From assembly GCA_903915655.1 (NCBI GenBank), contig CAIWTU010000007.1, positions 1 to 64,000 of the forward strand: a stretch of 64,000 bases of DNA, given 5' to 3'. This DNA is from an uncultured Geobacter sp. Its GTDB lineage: Bacteria; Desulfobacterota; Desulfuromonadia; Geobacterales; Geobacteraceae. Within the stretch, counting starts at the first letter, position 1, and each line of letters begins with the position of its first letter. Below the pieces are notes generated by a model. The model searched no databases. It was not told the DNA's origin and saw only the letters and a program-made list of their open reading frames with translations. This document shows, piece after piece, positions 36,626 through 45,488 of this stretch. Made by a program: the position numbers and the translations under genes.

Positions 36626-37057
36626 CTAAGGGTTTAACGGTCCCCTCTCCATGAGCTCCCTGATCAACCCTATTCGTTGCGCGTATTCATCTGTTGTCAG
36701 GAATTGCTCCGAATGAGGTTCGCTCCAGATCGGCCGAGGCCAGAGACTCTCCGTTCTGAAGCGCGGAATCAGGTGCCAGTGCATGTGAGGAACCATATTC
36801 CCCAAAAGTTCATAATTAATTTTATCCGGCTGGAACAATCTGTAAAGGGAAGCAGCCACTCTGCTGACTTCCTCCATGAGCGTCTCCCTGGCGACCCTGT
36901 CCAGATGAAAAAGCTCGGTAACATGCTGCTTGGTAACGACAAAGGTATAACCTTGGAAGAATTGGTCACGGTTGAGTATAACATAACAGAAATCAAGTTC
37001 GGCAATCCGGAACTCGGGCTCGTCGGTCCATTTCATGCACATAGGGCAAGATTCCAT
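36626..37057 (-). CDS. HIT family nucleotide hydrolase/transferase
   Basis: The 143-residue protein has the histidine triad VPHMHWHLIPRF (HxHxH) near residues 92-103, and an N-terminal CPMC pair that may bind zinc. The middle QGYTFVVTKQHVTELFHL fits the HIT fold. It resembles Ap4A- or adenylyl-hydrolysing members. The substrate is unknown. It lies 11 bases downstream of dapF. Confidence 0.85.
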   Translation of the reverse strand: MESCPMCMKWTDEPEFRIAELDFCYVILNRDQFFQGYTFVVTKQHVTELFHLDRVARETLMEEVSRVAASLYRLFQPDKINYELLGNMVPHMHWHLIPRFRTESLWPRPIWSEPHSEQFLTTDEYAQRIGLIRELMERGPLNP

Positions 37058-37068
37058 CTAATGACCTC

Positions 37069-37905
37069 TTATAAATCGATTTCCCCTACGAATACCTCCA
37101 CCGCCGGACCGGTCATGTAAATGGAACCGTCCTCTGCCCATTCCATCTCCAGATCGCCGCCGGAAAGGTGGTTGATGATTTTCTTTTCCGTCAGGCCGTT
37201 GAGGACAGCCGCCGCTGTCACGGCGCTGGCGCCGGTGCCGCAGGCAAGCGTCTCTCCTGCTCCCCGCTCCCAGGTTCGCTGCCTGACTTCGGTACGGGAG
37301 AGTATCTGTACAAACTCGACATTGGTGCGGCGAGGAAAGAGCTCATGATTTTCGATGAGTGGGCCGTACTTTTCCACTTGGAAATTCTCCACGTCATCCA
37401 CAAAGATAACGCAGTGTGGATTGCCCATGGAGGCACAGGTAATTTGAAAGGTGGCATGGAGGATATTGAGCGGTTCGTTGATCACTTTGGTCCCACCGTT
37501 CCCAATCATCGGGATCTCCTCCCGGTTAAGCCGCGGCGCCCCCATATTTACCTGTACCTTTTCGACCTTTCCCCCCTCATTCGTAAAGAGTCTCAGGGTC
37601 AGGATTCCGGCCCCGGTTTCTGCGGTGATTTCCCTTTTTGCTACGATACCGTGGTCGTATGCGTATTTGGCCACGCAACGGATTCCATTGCCGCACATCT
37701 CCGATTCGGAACCATCAGAATTAAACATCCGCATTCTGACATCTGCCACTTCCGAAGGGAGAATAAGAATGAGTCCATCGGAACCGATGCCGAAATTACG
37801 ATTGGAAACCTTTATTGCGACCGCCGCAGGGTCTGTTATCTTTTCCTCTAAACAGTTCACATAGACATAGTCATTACCGGCGCCCTGCATTTTGGTAAAT
37901 TTCAT
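37069..37905 (-). CDS. dapF: Diaminopimelate epimerase
   Basis: The 278-residue enzyme converts LL- to meso-diaminopimelate for lysine and peptidoglycan. MKFTKMQGAGNDYVYV is the typical N-terminus. The two catalytic cysteines lie in SESEMCGNGIRCVAKYA and ETLACGTGASAV. The start ATG overlaps by ATGA with a short frameshifted reading frame upstream, which suggests it was once translationally coupled to it. Confidence 0.95.
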   Translation of the reverse strand: MKFTKMQGAGNDYVYVNCLEEKITDPAAVAIKVSNRNFGIGSDGLILILPSEVADVRMRMFNSDGSESEMCGNGIRCVAKYAYDHGIVAKREITAETGAGILTLRLFTNEGGKVEKVQVNMGAPRLNREEIPMIGNGGTKVINEPLNILHATFQITCASMGNPHCVIFVDDVENFQVEKYGPLIENHELFPRRTNVEFVQILSRTEVRQRTWERGAGETLACGTGASAVTAAAVLNGLTEKKIINHLSGGDLEMEWAEDGSIYMTGPAVEVFVGEIDL

Positions 37906-38039
37906 TTTTCCAGAACTCCTTTATATTTTTCGTAGCAGCGGTATTTTTTTGCCAGCTCAGATCTGGTGGTGGGCGATTGAGCCTCAACGAGCAGCCGGTC
38001 ATTCTCCAGTAAAGAGTCCGCTCTCTTCGTCCCTCATTT
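37902..38039 (-). pseudogene. Short frameshifted reading frame between flavin reductase and dapF
   Basis: ATG 38039, with AGGGGAAG ahead, opens a frame of only 12 codons (MRDEESGLFTGE). A one-base shift at about 38003 gives a protein-like continuation ENDRLLVEAQSP, TTRSELAKKYRCYEKYKGVLEK that ends exactly at the dapF ATG (ATGA). The second frame is the same as that of the flavin reductase after its stop. The most economical reading is a small gene of about 45 residues with an indel. No family recognised. Confidence 0.4.
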
Positions 38040-38600
38040 CTTCCCCTTGGTAAAACCATAAGTCCCGATCGGTTCCTTCAGGCTCCAGTACTCGGATGCC
38101 TGCGGGCAGTATGCGATCGGCTTCAGCCTGGAAATGTCTATTCCCCCTTTATCGTTCATAACCTCTTCATCCAGGTGGACCGCCACCACTTCACCAAGAA
38201 ACATATCATGGGTCCCCAGTTTCCTGATGTCGATCACCTTGCACTCCAGGTTTACCGGGCATTCCTTTATAAGGGGAGCTGAAACCTTGCTGCCTTGAAC
38301 GGCTGTAAGGCCAAGCTCCTTGAACTTATCGACATTCCGACCACTCGCCACGCCGCAGAAATCGAGCGCCGCCAACTGGTTCTCGGTAGGGATATTAACG
38401 ACAAATTCCCCCGTTTCACTGATCTGGGAATACGAATGCCGACCTGGGCGAATGGAGACACTAAGGATGGTCGGTTCAGAGCAGACGACTCCTATCCACG
38501 CAATGGTAATAATGTTCGGACCAGTATTGACTCCGGCGCAAGAGATCATGGCTGTTGGTGTCGGAAAAAGATAGGTCCCGGTTTTAACGAGTTTTTTCAT
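38034..38600 (-). CDS. Flavin reductase-like protein (flavoredoxin)
   Basis: The 188-residue FMN-binding split-barrel protein has LFPTPTAMISCAGVNTGPNI, WIGVVCSEPTILSVSIRPGR with the FMN loop, FVVNIPTENQLAALDFCGV, and C-terminal FLGEVVAVHLDEEV. It should reduce flavin or bind FMN as an electron carrier, as in flavoredoxins of anaerobes. It is the first gene of the operon with dapF, HIT, nfo and the macro-domain gene. The physiological partner is unknown. Confidence 0.8.
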   Translation of the reverse strand: MKKLVKTGTYLFPTPTAMISCAGVNTGPNIITIAWIGVVCSEPTILSVSIRPGRHSYSQISETGEFVVNIPTENQLAALDFCGVASGRNVDKFKELGLTAVQGSKVSAPLIKECPVNLECKVIDIRKLGTHDMFLGEVVAVHLDEEVMNDKGGIDISRLKPIAYCPQASEYWSLKEPIGTYGFTKGKK

Positions 38601-38770
38601 TGTATTCCCGCCTGTATGGATTGATTTATGTCAAGAGCCCCTGTAAGTCAGAGAGGCGCCCTGGCGCCCGGATCGATGACATTGTAACTTTAACAGAGAA
38701 AACATTTTACGGCAATGGCATAAATCTTCAGTATTACAATGGACAATAAGGGGAAATCATTTAATTGTTC

Positions 38771-38798
38771 TTGACAGTTTCAATGCCATTATTATACA
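38771..38798 (+). promoter_or_regulatory. Sigma-70 promoter of the Rrf2 gene
   Basis: TTGACA (38771-38776), 16 bases, TATACA (38793-38798), with the gene's ATG at 38827 and GGAGT just before it. Confidence 0.6.
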
Positions 38799-38826
38799 TT
38801 CAGACAACACTTATAGGAGTAAAATC

Positions 38827-39294
38827 ATGAGACTTTCGACCAAAAGCCGTTACGGACTTAGGGCCCTTTTCGATATGGCATATAATGCAGGGACCCTTCC
38901 CGTCCAGATCAAGGACATCTCCCGCCGACAGGAAATATCCCCGCGTTACCTCGAACAAATATTTCAGAGCCTGAAGAAGGCAGGGATTTTGAAAAGCAAG
39001 AGAGGGCCCCAGGGGGGTTACTATCTTGCCAGGAGACCGGATCAGATAACAGTAAAGGAAATAATAGATGCAGCTGAAGGGGATACGTTACTGGTTGACT
39101 GCCTGCACGAAAAAAAGGGCAAAAAAACTACCTGTCAGTTCGAGGCAAACTGCGTGACTCAAACTGTCTGGCAGGAGGCAACGGAAAGGCTGAATGACTA
39201 TTTTTCCCAGACGACCCTTAAATCCCTTTGTGAAAGGGGTCAGGCGATGGGGGTCAAAAAGGAGCAGGACCACCGGTTTACCTATTATATCTGA
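38827..39294 (+). CDS. Rrf2 family transcriptional regulator (CymR/IscR-like)
   Basis: The 155-residue winged-helix protein starts MRLSTKSRYGLRALFDMAY, with SPRYLEQIFQSLKKAGIL and SKRGPQGGYYLAR as recognition helix and wing. Cys at 92, 103 and 109 lie where IscR-type Rrf2 proteins bind an Fe-S cluster, though spacing differs from C-x5-C-x5-C. Location directly upstream of cysK suggests a CymR-like role in cysteine or Fe-S control (inference). Confidence 0.85.
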   Translation: MRLSTKSRYGLRALFDMAYNAGTLPVQIKDISRRQEISPRYLEQIFQSLKKAGILKSKRGPQGGYYLARRPDQITVKEIIDAAEGDTLLVDCLHEKKGKKTTCQFEANCVTQTVWQEATERLNDYFSQTTLKSLCERGQAMGVKKEQDHRFTYYI

Positions 39295-39471
39295 GTTCTC
39301 TCCTGACAAGGGGCTTCTGATTCAGCCCGGGAGAGCTCACCCTTCTGGCGACCTCCCCTCTGGAATCCGGCGTTGCCGGGTAGTTCACGCTGCCGGGAAT
39401 AAACGAACGGATTGCTTTACTCATGCCGGAGCGCATCTGATGTATGCTACTGTTTGCCAAAGGAGGCGAAT

Positions 39472-40395
39472 ATGCCCGTTAAAAAAAGTGAAAAAATAGT
39501 TGATCAGATAGGAAATGTTCCTCTGGTAAGGATGCAAAAGCTGGAAACAAAAAATTCCGCTGCCATCTACGCCAAAGTCGAGGCATTCAACCCGGGAGGG
39601 AGCGTAAAAGACCGCATCTGCCTTGCCATGATCGAGAAGGCCGAAGAGGACGGATCTCTTCAACCTGGCCGTATAGTTATCGAACCGACGAGCGGCAATA
39701 CTGGCATAGGTCTTTCAATGGTCTGTGCTGTAAGAGGTTACAGGCTGATCCTCACTATGCCGGACACCATGACAATCGAGCGTCGTCGCCTGTTGTCCGC
39801 CTATGGCGCCGAGCTGATACTCACTCCCGGCACCCAGGGGATGCGGGGTGCTGTTCTCAAGGCCGAACAACTCGCAACCGAGCATGGCTATTTTTTGCCC
39901 CAGCAGTTCACTAATCCGGCAAATCCGGATATCCATCGCAAGACTACCGGACCGGAGATAATTGAAGCAATGGGAGGACTTTCCATCGATGGCTTTGTTG
40001 CCGGGGTGGGGACAGGAGGGACCATCACAGGGACCGGTGAAGTTCTCAAAAAACATAACCCGGCCATTCACATTGCGGCCGTAGAACCTGCCGATTCACC
40101 GGTTCTGTCGGGAGGATCACCAGGCCCCCACAAGATCCAGGGGATCGGCGCCGGGTTCATACCGGCGGTGCTGAACACTAAGATCTACGACGAAATTATC
40201 ACGGTCGGCAACGATCAGGCTTATGACTTCACCAGCCGGTTGGCCAAAGAAGAAGGTCTGCTTGCCGGTATCTCCTCCGGCGCCGCACTGTATGCTGCAC
40301 TACAGGTGGCAAAAAAACTGGGCCCCGGGAAAAATGTCGTTGTAATTCTGCCCGATACGGGAGAGCGCTATCTGTCGACAGGTGTCTTCGATTAA
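39472..40395 (+). CDS. cysK: Cysteine synthase A (O-acetylserine sulfhydrylase)
   Basis: The 307-residue PLP enzyme makes cysteine from O-acetylserine and sulfide. [14 protein letters not shown] holds the PLP Lys, [13 protein letters not shown] the substrate loop, and [15 protein letters not shown] the phosphate loop. [11 protein letters not shown] is conserved near the end. ATG 39472 has AAAGGAGGCG upstream. The longer frame to 39412 is rejected. It lies 178 bases from the Rrf2 gene. Confidence 0.95.
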   Translation: MPVKKSEKIVDQIGNVPLVRMQKLETKNSAAIYAKVEAFNPGGSVKDRICLAMIEKAEEDGSLQPGRIVIEPTSGNTGIGLSMVCAVRGYRLILTMPDTMTIERRRLLSAYGAELILTPGTQGMRGAVLKAEQLATEHGYFLPQQFTNPANPDIHRKTTGPEIIEAMGGLSIDGFVAGVGTGGTITGTGEVLKKHNPAIHIAAVEPADSPVLSGGSPGPHKIQGIGAGFIPAVLNTKIYDEIITVGNDQAYDFTSRLAKEEGLLAGISSGAALYAALQVAKKLGPGKNVVVILPDTGERYLSTGVFD

Positions 40396-40436
40396 TACCG
40401 GTAATTACGGGTCCTGATTGGTGCCAATCAGATTAC

Positions 40437-40460
40437 AGGGGCGATTCATGAATCGCCCCT
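40437..40460. terminator. Perfect 24-base palindrome between cysK and larE
   Basis: AGGGGCGATTCATGAATCGCCCCT is fully self-complementary apart from the loop that must open at its centre, and is followed by CTCTTTTC. It may terminate cysK mRNA. It lies within 20 bases of the larE start at 40479, so it could instead affect larE expression. Confidence 0.5.
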
Positions 40461-40478
40461 CTCTTTTCAGGAGAACAA

Positions 40479-41306
40479 ATGGAACCAATCCAGCTAAAAT
40501 ATGAAAAATTAAGAACCATCCTTAAAGAGATGGGCTCGCTCCTCATCGCTTTCTCTGGAGGAGTTGATTCTACCTTTCTCCTCAAGGTGGCGCATGATGT
40601 TCTGCAGGAGAAGGTCCATGCAATTACTGCCACATCCCCCACTTACCCGGAGTCAGAGCTCAGGGAGGCGGGAGAGCTTGCCCGGAGCATCGGAGTAGCG
40701 CAAACAGTTGTCCACTCGAACGAACTGGAGATTGACGGTTTTGCGGAAAACCATAAAGAACGCTGCTATTTCTGCAAAAAAATACTTTTCCAGATTTGCG
40801 CCGACAAAGCGGCAGGGTTGGGGTACGCATTTATCGCTGACGGAAGTACGGTAGACGATCTGGGTGATTACCGGCCGGGACGGAAGGCTGCCGCAGAACT
40901 GCAGGTTCGCTCTCCTCTCCTGGAAGCGGATCTCTGCAAGGAGGAAATTCGCACTTTGAGCCGGCTGTTGGGACTGCCGACCTGGAATAAACAACCCTAT
41001 GCCTGCCTTGCCAGCCGTTTCCCCTACGGTGTTTCGATAACGGAAGCTAAACTGCGCCAGGTCGAGGCATGTGAAGAGTTCCTGAAAGAGCTGGGATTCC
41101 AGACCTACCGGGTCAGGTACCACAATGAAACTGCGAGAATCGAGGTTGGTGAAGAGGAGATATGCAAACTCCAGAGACCGGAATCACGCGGAAGGATTTC
41201 GGCGTTTTTCAAATCCGCCGGGTTTACCTACGTTGCACTTGACTTGGATGGGTATCGAACCGGCAGCATGAACGAAGCCTTCAAGCCAGAAGCCCTTGTC
41301 GGCTAG
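40479..41306 (+). CDS. larE: LarE-like sulfur transferase
   Basis: The 275-residue PP-loop ATPase has LLIAFSGGVDSTFLLK at 21-36 and ends like LarE. In Lactobacillus LarE, Cys176 gives its sulfur to the nickel-pincer cofactor of lactate racemase. Here KQPYACLASRFPYG also places a Cys at 176. ERCYFCKKI adds Cys96 and Cys99, a pair expected in LarE proteins that use a 4Fe-4S cluster instead of self-sacrifice (inference). No larA, larB or larC is in the window. Confidence 0.85.
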   Translation: MEPIQLKYEKLRTILKEMGSLLIAFSGGVDSTFLLKVAHDVLQEKVHAITATSPTYPESELREAGELARSIGVAQTVVHSNELEIDGFAENHKERCYFCKKILFQICADKAAGLGYAFIADGSTVDDLGDYRPGRKAAAELQVRSPLLEADLCKEEIRTLSRLLGLPTWNKQPYACLASRFPYGVSITEAKLRQVEACEEFLKELGFQTYRVRYHNETARIEVGEEEICKLQRPESRGRISAFFKSAGFTYVALDLDGYRTGSMNEAFKPEALVG

Positions 41307-41320
41307 CGGCTGGCTCCCCC

Positions 41321-41764
41321 CTATTTCACTTCAACAGATATCTGTTTCGGCTTTGTTTCCCCTTTTTTGGGAAGAGTAATAGTCAGCACCCCCTTGTCGC
41401 AGACAGCCTTGACATTTTGCTGGTCAACTGCCGTCGGTAGGGAGAAACTGCGCTGAAACATTCCGTAGAAACGCTCGACCCGGTGAAAATTTTCTTTTTT
41501 TATTTCTTCATTATGTTTTCTTTCGCCACGCAATGTAAGAGTATTGTTCTCCATCTTTACTTCGATATCCTTCTGGTCCATACCCGGCAGTTCGGCCTTG
41601 ATTACCACCACTTCTTCGTTTTCATAGATATCGACCAGGGGTTGCCACACTCCCTCCCGCAACTCTTCCCCGGAATCACTGTTCCAGGCAAGATCAAGCA
41701 ACCGGTTCATCTGCTCCTGCATTGCCCTTAATTCCCTGAATGGGTTATACTTCACAATAGCCAT
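41321..41764 (-). CDS. Small heat shock protein, Hsp20/alpha-crystallin
   Basis: The 147-residue protein has the N-terminal MAIVKYNPFRELRAMQEQMN and the alpha-crystallin domain WQPLVDIYENEEVVVIKAELPG, LTLRGERKHNEE and GVLTITLPKKGETKPKQIS, with the IxI-like tail. It is an ATP-independent holdase chaperone. ATG 41764 has AAGGAGGAAC upstream. A frame to 41848 lacks such a site. It converges with larE, ending 15 bases from it. Confidence 0.9.
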   Translation of the reverse strand: MAIVKYNPFRELRAMQEQMNRLLDLAWNSDSGEELREGVWQPLVDIYENEEVVVIKAELPGMDQKDIEVKMENNTLTLRGERKHNEEIKKENFHRVERFYGMFQRSFSLPTAVDQQNVKAVCDKGVLTITLPKKGETKPKQISVEVK

Positions 41765-41927
41765 GGCAAGTTCCTCCTTTTTATAACCGTTATTCCGCAA
41801 TCCTTCCGCTTGATTCCGGTATCCGGTTTGGTAAAGATAATCATCCATTTATAATTTTCAAGGGGGAAGCAGGCCTCCTTGCCCCTCCCCCCAATCTGCC
41901 GCCACTCGGTATATCCCTCCGGATAAG

Positions 41928-42107
41928 CTATCTGACAAGCTTACCTTTAGGGAGGGCGTGCTTCAGCTTTTTTGAGCCATCGTAAAGACTATTTTTTGCA
42001 ACTCCACGCCTTTCTTTTAAATCCTTCTTTTCATAGTCTCCCTCCAACTCAACTTCCGCTTCTTCGGCCAAGCTATCTATCACAAGCTCTTCCTTTTCGG
42101 TAATCAT
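41928..42107 (-). CDS. Small acidic/basic hypothetical protein, 59 residues
   Basis: From ATG 42107, with AAGGGG six bases upstream, the product has an acidic first half (VIDSLAEEAEVELEGDYEKK) and a basic second half (SLYDGSKKLKHALPKGKLVR). No cysteines, no membrane segment, family unknown. Longer frames from ATG 42188 or 42389 have no ribosome binding site. It lies between hsp20 and the divergent gene before polA. Confidence 0.5.
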   Translation of the reverse strand: MITEKEELVIDSLAEEAEVELEGDYEKKDLKERRGVAKNSLYDGSKKLKHALPKGKLVR

Positions 42108-42308
42108 ATTAACCCCTTGGAAACTGTAATTGATGTATGCCGTACAGGTCTGGAGCAGATTTGCCTTATTCACCTCCTTTTCTTCCATATTTAAATTGTA
42201 GCAAATTTTCGCCCACCGGCAACCGGTCGAAAAAAACTGTTTCAGCGCCCCAAGCAGGAAATGATATCCCCCGCGCCTCAATGCAGTTATGCTGTCACGA
42301 TTCCATTC

Positions 42309-42337
42309 TTGAAGATCCCTTAAATATAGGCTACTAT
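42309..42337 (+). promoter_or_regulatory. Sigma-70 promoter of the polA operon
   Basis: TTGAAG (42309-42314), 17 bases, TACTAT (42332-42337). Transcription would start near 42344, about 65 bases before the small gene at 42410. Confidence 0.5.
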
Positions 42338-42409
42338 TCCTCATATCAATGCTCTGTTTCTGCAGCATATCCTGAATCGGAAATACCATTTTTTTTATCG
42401 AGGTGTACT

Positions 42410-42586
42410 ATGCTTCTCTATAAGGTAGTAGAGATAAGTACGGTAGCAGAAGATTTTTTGGAAGAAGTTCTGAACGAATGGACCCAACTCGGCTGGCGCT
42501 TTGACAGTCTGCAGTTCGCCATGCGTGAATCGAGCAGAAGACCTAGCATGGCTTTTGTCATATTCTGCCGGGAAGAGGAAATATAA
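42410..42586 (+). CDS. Small DUF4177-like protein coupled to polA
   Basis: The 58-residue product begins MLLYKVVEISTVAEDFLEEV and continues with LNEWTQLGWRFDSLQFAM and MAFVIFCREEEI, a strand-helix-strand-strand pattern close to DUF4177. GAGGTG stands ahead of the ATG. Its TAA overlaps the polA ATG by one base (TAATG). Function unknown. Coupling suggests the two are produced in a set ratio. Confidence 0.65.
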   Translation: MLLYKVVEISTVAEDFLEEVLNEWTQLGWRFDSLQFAMRESSRRPSMAFVIFCREEEI

Positions 42587-45255
42587 TGTCTGAAAGACCA
42601 ATGCTCTACCTTATTGACGGATCATCCTATATCTATCGCGCCTTCTATGCCATCCGTCACCTAACTTCTCCCAAGGGATTTCCGACCAATGCCCTGTATG
42701 GCTTCACCCAGATGCTCCTGAAGATCCTCAGAGAGAGAAAGCCGGATCACATTGCCGTGGTTTTCGATGTAGGAAGGGTAACATTCAGAACCGCTCTCTA
42801 CCCGCAATACAAGGCCAACCGCGCTCTGATGCCCGAAGAGCTGGTGCCGCAGATCGAACCTATCAAGGAGATGGTTCGGGCCTTTGAGATCCCGGTGCTT
42901 GAAATGGAAGGTTTCGAGGCCGATGATATTATCGGCACAATTGCCCGTGACTCTGAAAAAAATGGGATGGATGTTGTTGTTGTCACCGGAGACAAGGACC
43001 TGATGCAGATCGTGAGTAAGAGTGTCACGCTACTGGACACAATGAAGGATAAGGCCACAGGAGTGAAAGAAGTCCACGAGAAATTCGGCGTTGGCCCGGA
43101 AAGGGTGACTGACATTCTCGGGCTGGCCGGAGACAGCTCCGACAATATACCGGGCGTCCCGTCTGTCGGGGAAAAAACCGCCATAAAGATGATTCTGGAA
43201 TTCGGCTCCCTTGATGAACTATTGGCGAGGGGTGCTGAAGTAAAGGGGAAAACCGGCGAGAAACTGCGGGAATTTGCAGGACAGGCCCTCTTGTCCCGCC
43301 GGCTTGCCACCATAGATTGCGCAGTCCCGATAACGTACCGTTATGAGGACTTTGCCATCACTCCACCCGACAACAAACGGCTTGCCGAGTTGTTCCGGGA
43401 ATTCGGCTTTACCACCCTAATGAAAGAGCTTACCAGCGAGGCAACCCTCAGCAGGGAGAACTATACAACCGTATTAACCACAACTCACCTGATGTCACTG
43501 GTACAGGCCCTTGAGCAGGCCGCTTGCTTTGCAGTAGATCTTGAAACCACTTCCCTCAATCCGCTGAAGGCCGAGATCGTTGGCATCTCCATTTCTTTCC
43601 GGGAGCATGAGGCTTACTACATCCCGCTGGGGCACCTATACCCCGGTGCGCCCCCGCAACTCGGACTGCCAGACACCTTGGCACTATTGCGTCCCTTGCT
43701 TACAGATCCTTATAAACGCAAGATAGGGCAGAACATCAAGTACGACTACCAGGTGCTCCGCCGTTATGACATCGAAATGGAGGGGATCTGGTGTGACACC
43801 ATGCTTGCATCCTACCTTCTCAATCCGCTCCGTTCGAGCCATGGTCTCGATTCCCTTTCGGTGGAATTCCTGGACCACAAGATGATCTCATACAGCGATG
43901 TGGCAGGGAAAGGGAAGGAGCAGATAAACTTTGCCCAGGTTCCTGTAGAAGAGGCCACCATCTATTCGTGCGAGGATTCCGATGCCACCTTTCTGCTGCA
44001 CGGACTTTTTCTCCCAAGGCTGGGTGAGTTGGAGATGGAACGGCTCTTTTTTGAGCTGGAGATGCCATTGGTGAAGATCCTGGCAGAAATGGAGCTGTTC
44101 GGGGTGAAAGTAGACCAGAGCCTGTTGCAGGAATTGTCGGAGGGGTTTGCCGTCCAACTCGCCTCCCTGGAGCGGGAAATTTTCACTCAGGCAGGGTGCG
44201 AATTCAATATCAATTCTCCGAAACAGCTCGGGGAGCTGCTGTTCGACCGGTTGAAGCTCCCGGCAGGAAGGAAAACCAAGACCGGCTGGTCGACCGATAT
44301 GGATGTGCTTTCCAAGCTCGCCCTCGAGCACAATCTGCCGAAATCTATCCTTCAGTACCGGAGTCTGGGGAAACTGAAATCTACTTATACCGATGCTCTT
44401 CCCCGACAGATTGACAAATCGAGCGGAAGGATACACACCTCATACAACCAGTCGGTGACCAATACCGGTCGATTGTCATCGTCTGAACCGAACCTGCAAA
44501 ACATCCCGATCCGGAGCGAGGAGGGAAGAAATATCCGCCGGGCCTTTATCGCCGAAGAGGGGCATCTGCTCCTCTCTGCGGACTATTCGCAGATCGAACT
44601 GCGGGTACTGGCCCACCTCTCTGAAGACAGGGTATTCTGCGATGCCTTCGCCAGGGACGAGGATATCCATACCCGCACGGCCAGCGAAGTATTCGATATC
44701 ATGCCAGGTCTGGTCACAGGGGAGATGCGACGGCAGGCAAAGACCATCAATTTCGGGGTGATCTATGGTCAGGGGGCCTTCAGTCTGGCCAATGAACTGG
44801 GGGTTTCCACCAGGACAGCCAAGGAGTTTATCGAAAATTACTTTGCCCGCCACAGCGGGGCACGCACATTCCTCGATACCTGCATCAGGGATGCCGGGGA
44901 GAAAGGGTATGTTACCACGCTACTCGGCCGGCGGCTGCCGATTCCGGATATCAGCAGCGGCAACGGCAACATGCGCGCCTTCGCCCAGAGGAACGCCGTC
45001 AATTATCCAATCCAGGGCTCAGCTGCGGATATCATCAAGCAGGCCATGGTGAAGGTTGCCGGCAGGATGCGGATCGATGGTATGAAAAGCCGTCTTATCA
45101 TGCAGGTACACGATGAACTGGTCTTCGAGGTGCCGGAAGAGGAGAAGATTTCCATGGAGATTCTGGTGCGCCACGAGATGGAGCATGCTGTCACACTGCG
45201 GGTGCCCCTCAAGGTCGACATAAACTACGGCTTGAATTGGAGCGAAGCGCATTAA
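42586..45255 (+). CDS. polA: DNA polymerase I
   Basis: The 889-residue enzyme contains all three domains. The 5'-3' exonuclease is at about 1-290 (MLYLIDGSSYIYRAFYAI, GFEADDIIGTIA, GLAGDSSDNIPGVPSVGEKT). The 3'-5' exonuclease spans about 320-490 (CFAVDLETTSLNP with Asp-x-Glu), so proofreading is probably retained. The polymerase follows (LLSADYSQIELRVLAHLSED, RRQAKTINFGVIYGQGAF, and LIMQVHDELVFEVP with the catalytic His-Asp-Glu). It acts in Okazaki-fragment processing and repair. Confidence 0.95.
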   Translation: MSERPMLYLIDGSSYIYRAFYAIRHLTSPKGFPTNALYGFTQMLLKILRERKPDHIAVVFDVGRVTFRTALYPQYKANRALMPEELVPQIEPIKEMVRAFEIPVLEMEGFEADDIIGTIARDSEKNGMDVVVVTGDKDLMQIVSKSVTLLDTMKDKATGVKEVHEKFGVGPERVTDILGLAGDSSDNIPGVPSVGEKTAIKMILEFGSLDELLARGAEVKGKTGEKLREFAGQALLSRRLATIDCAVPITYRYEDFAITPPDNKRLAELFREFGFTTLMKELTSEATLSRENYTTVLTTTHLMSLVQALEQAACFAVDLETTSLNPLKAEIVGISISFREHEAYYIPLGHLYPGAPPQLGLPDTLALLRPLLTDPYKRKIGQNIKYDYQVLRRYDIEMEGIWCDTMLASYLLNPLRSSHGLDSLSVEFLDHKMISYSDVAGKGKEQINFAQVPVEEATIYSCEDSDATFLLHGLFLPRLGELEMERLFFELEMPLVKILAEMELFGVKVDQSLLQELSEGFAVQLASLEREIFTQAGCEFNINSPKQLGELLFDRLKLPAGRKTKTGWSTDMDVLSKLALEHNLPKSILQYRSLGKLKSTYTDALPRQIDKSSGRIHTSYNQSVTNTGRLSSSEPNLQNIPIRSEEGRNIRRAFIAEEGHLLLSADYSQIELRVLAHLSEDRVFCDAFARDEDIHTRTASEVFDIMPGLVTGEMRRQAKTINFGVIYGQGAFSLANELGVSTRTAKEFIENYFARHSGARTFLDTCIRDAGEKGYVTTLLGRRLPIPDISSGNGNMRAFAQRNAVNYPIQGSAADIIKQAMVKVAGRMRIDGMKSRLIMQVHDELVFEVPEEEKISMEILVRHEMEHAVTLRVPLKVDINYGLNWSEAH

Positions 45256-45352
45256 TCATCGCCGGATCTTTCCGGGCAGTCAGCAACAGGGAGCGCTGAT
45301 AAAACCGTGAGGGGGATTATGCAACGCGGCAAATGTTTTCAAAATTTTCTTC

Positions 45353-45382
45353 TTGACACAGTGTGCCGCCATCAGCCAATAT
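45353..45382 (+). promoter_or_regulatory. Candidate promoter of the aroF leader
   Basis: TTGACA (45353-45358), 18 bases, CAATAT (45377-45382). It would start RNA at or just before the leader-peptide ATG at 45390. The -10 is weak, so an additional start further upstream in the 45256-45350 stretch is possible. That stretch shows nothing else. Confidence 0.4.
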
Positions 45383-45389
45383 AGGCAAC

Positions 45390-45488
45390 ATGAGAATCAA
45401 CAGCTATTTCGACTTTACTACCTTTAACTTTTGGTGCGGCTTTAATTTTATGCCGTCTGCCCGGGGAAAAGGTCTGATTAACGGATAG
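45390..45488 (+). CDS. Phe-rich leader peptide of the aroF attenuator
   Basis: ATG 45390 opens a 32-codon frame ending in TAG at 45486. Residues 6-20 read YFDFTTFNFWCGFNF: seven Phe, one Tyr and one Trp in fifteen codons. Such density is the hallmark of attenuator leader peptides such as PheL, and it lies directly upstream of the DAHP synthase gene. Ribosome stalling at Phe codons 7-14 would decide the fold of the RNA downstream. The minus-strand frame over this region is treated as a shadow. Confidence 0.75.
   Translation: MRINSYFDFTTFNFWCGFNFMPSARGKGLING

Noticed and set aside
38034-38036. Flavin reductase TGA as a selenocysteine codon, since the frame stays open 42 codons beyond it
   Set aside because: No SECIS-like stem-loop seen after it, the protein already has full family length, and a frameshifted small gene explains the extension.
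40416-40430. GATTGGTGCCAATC palindrome as a regulator site
   Set aside because: Only a single short site seen. It cannot be told from chance without comparison to other cysteine genes.
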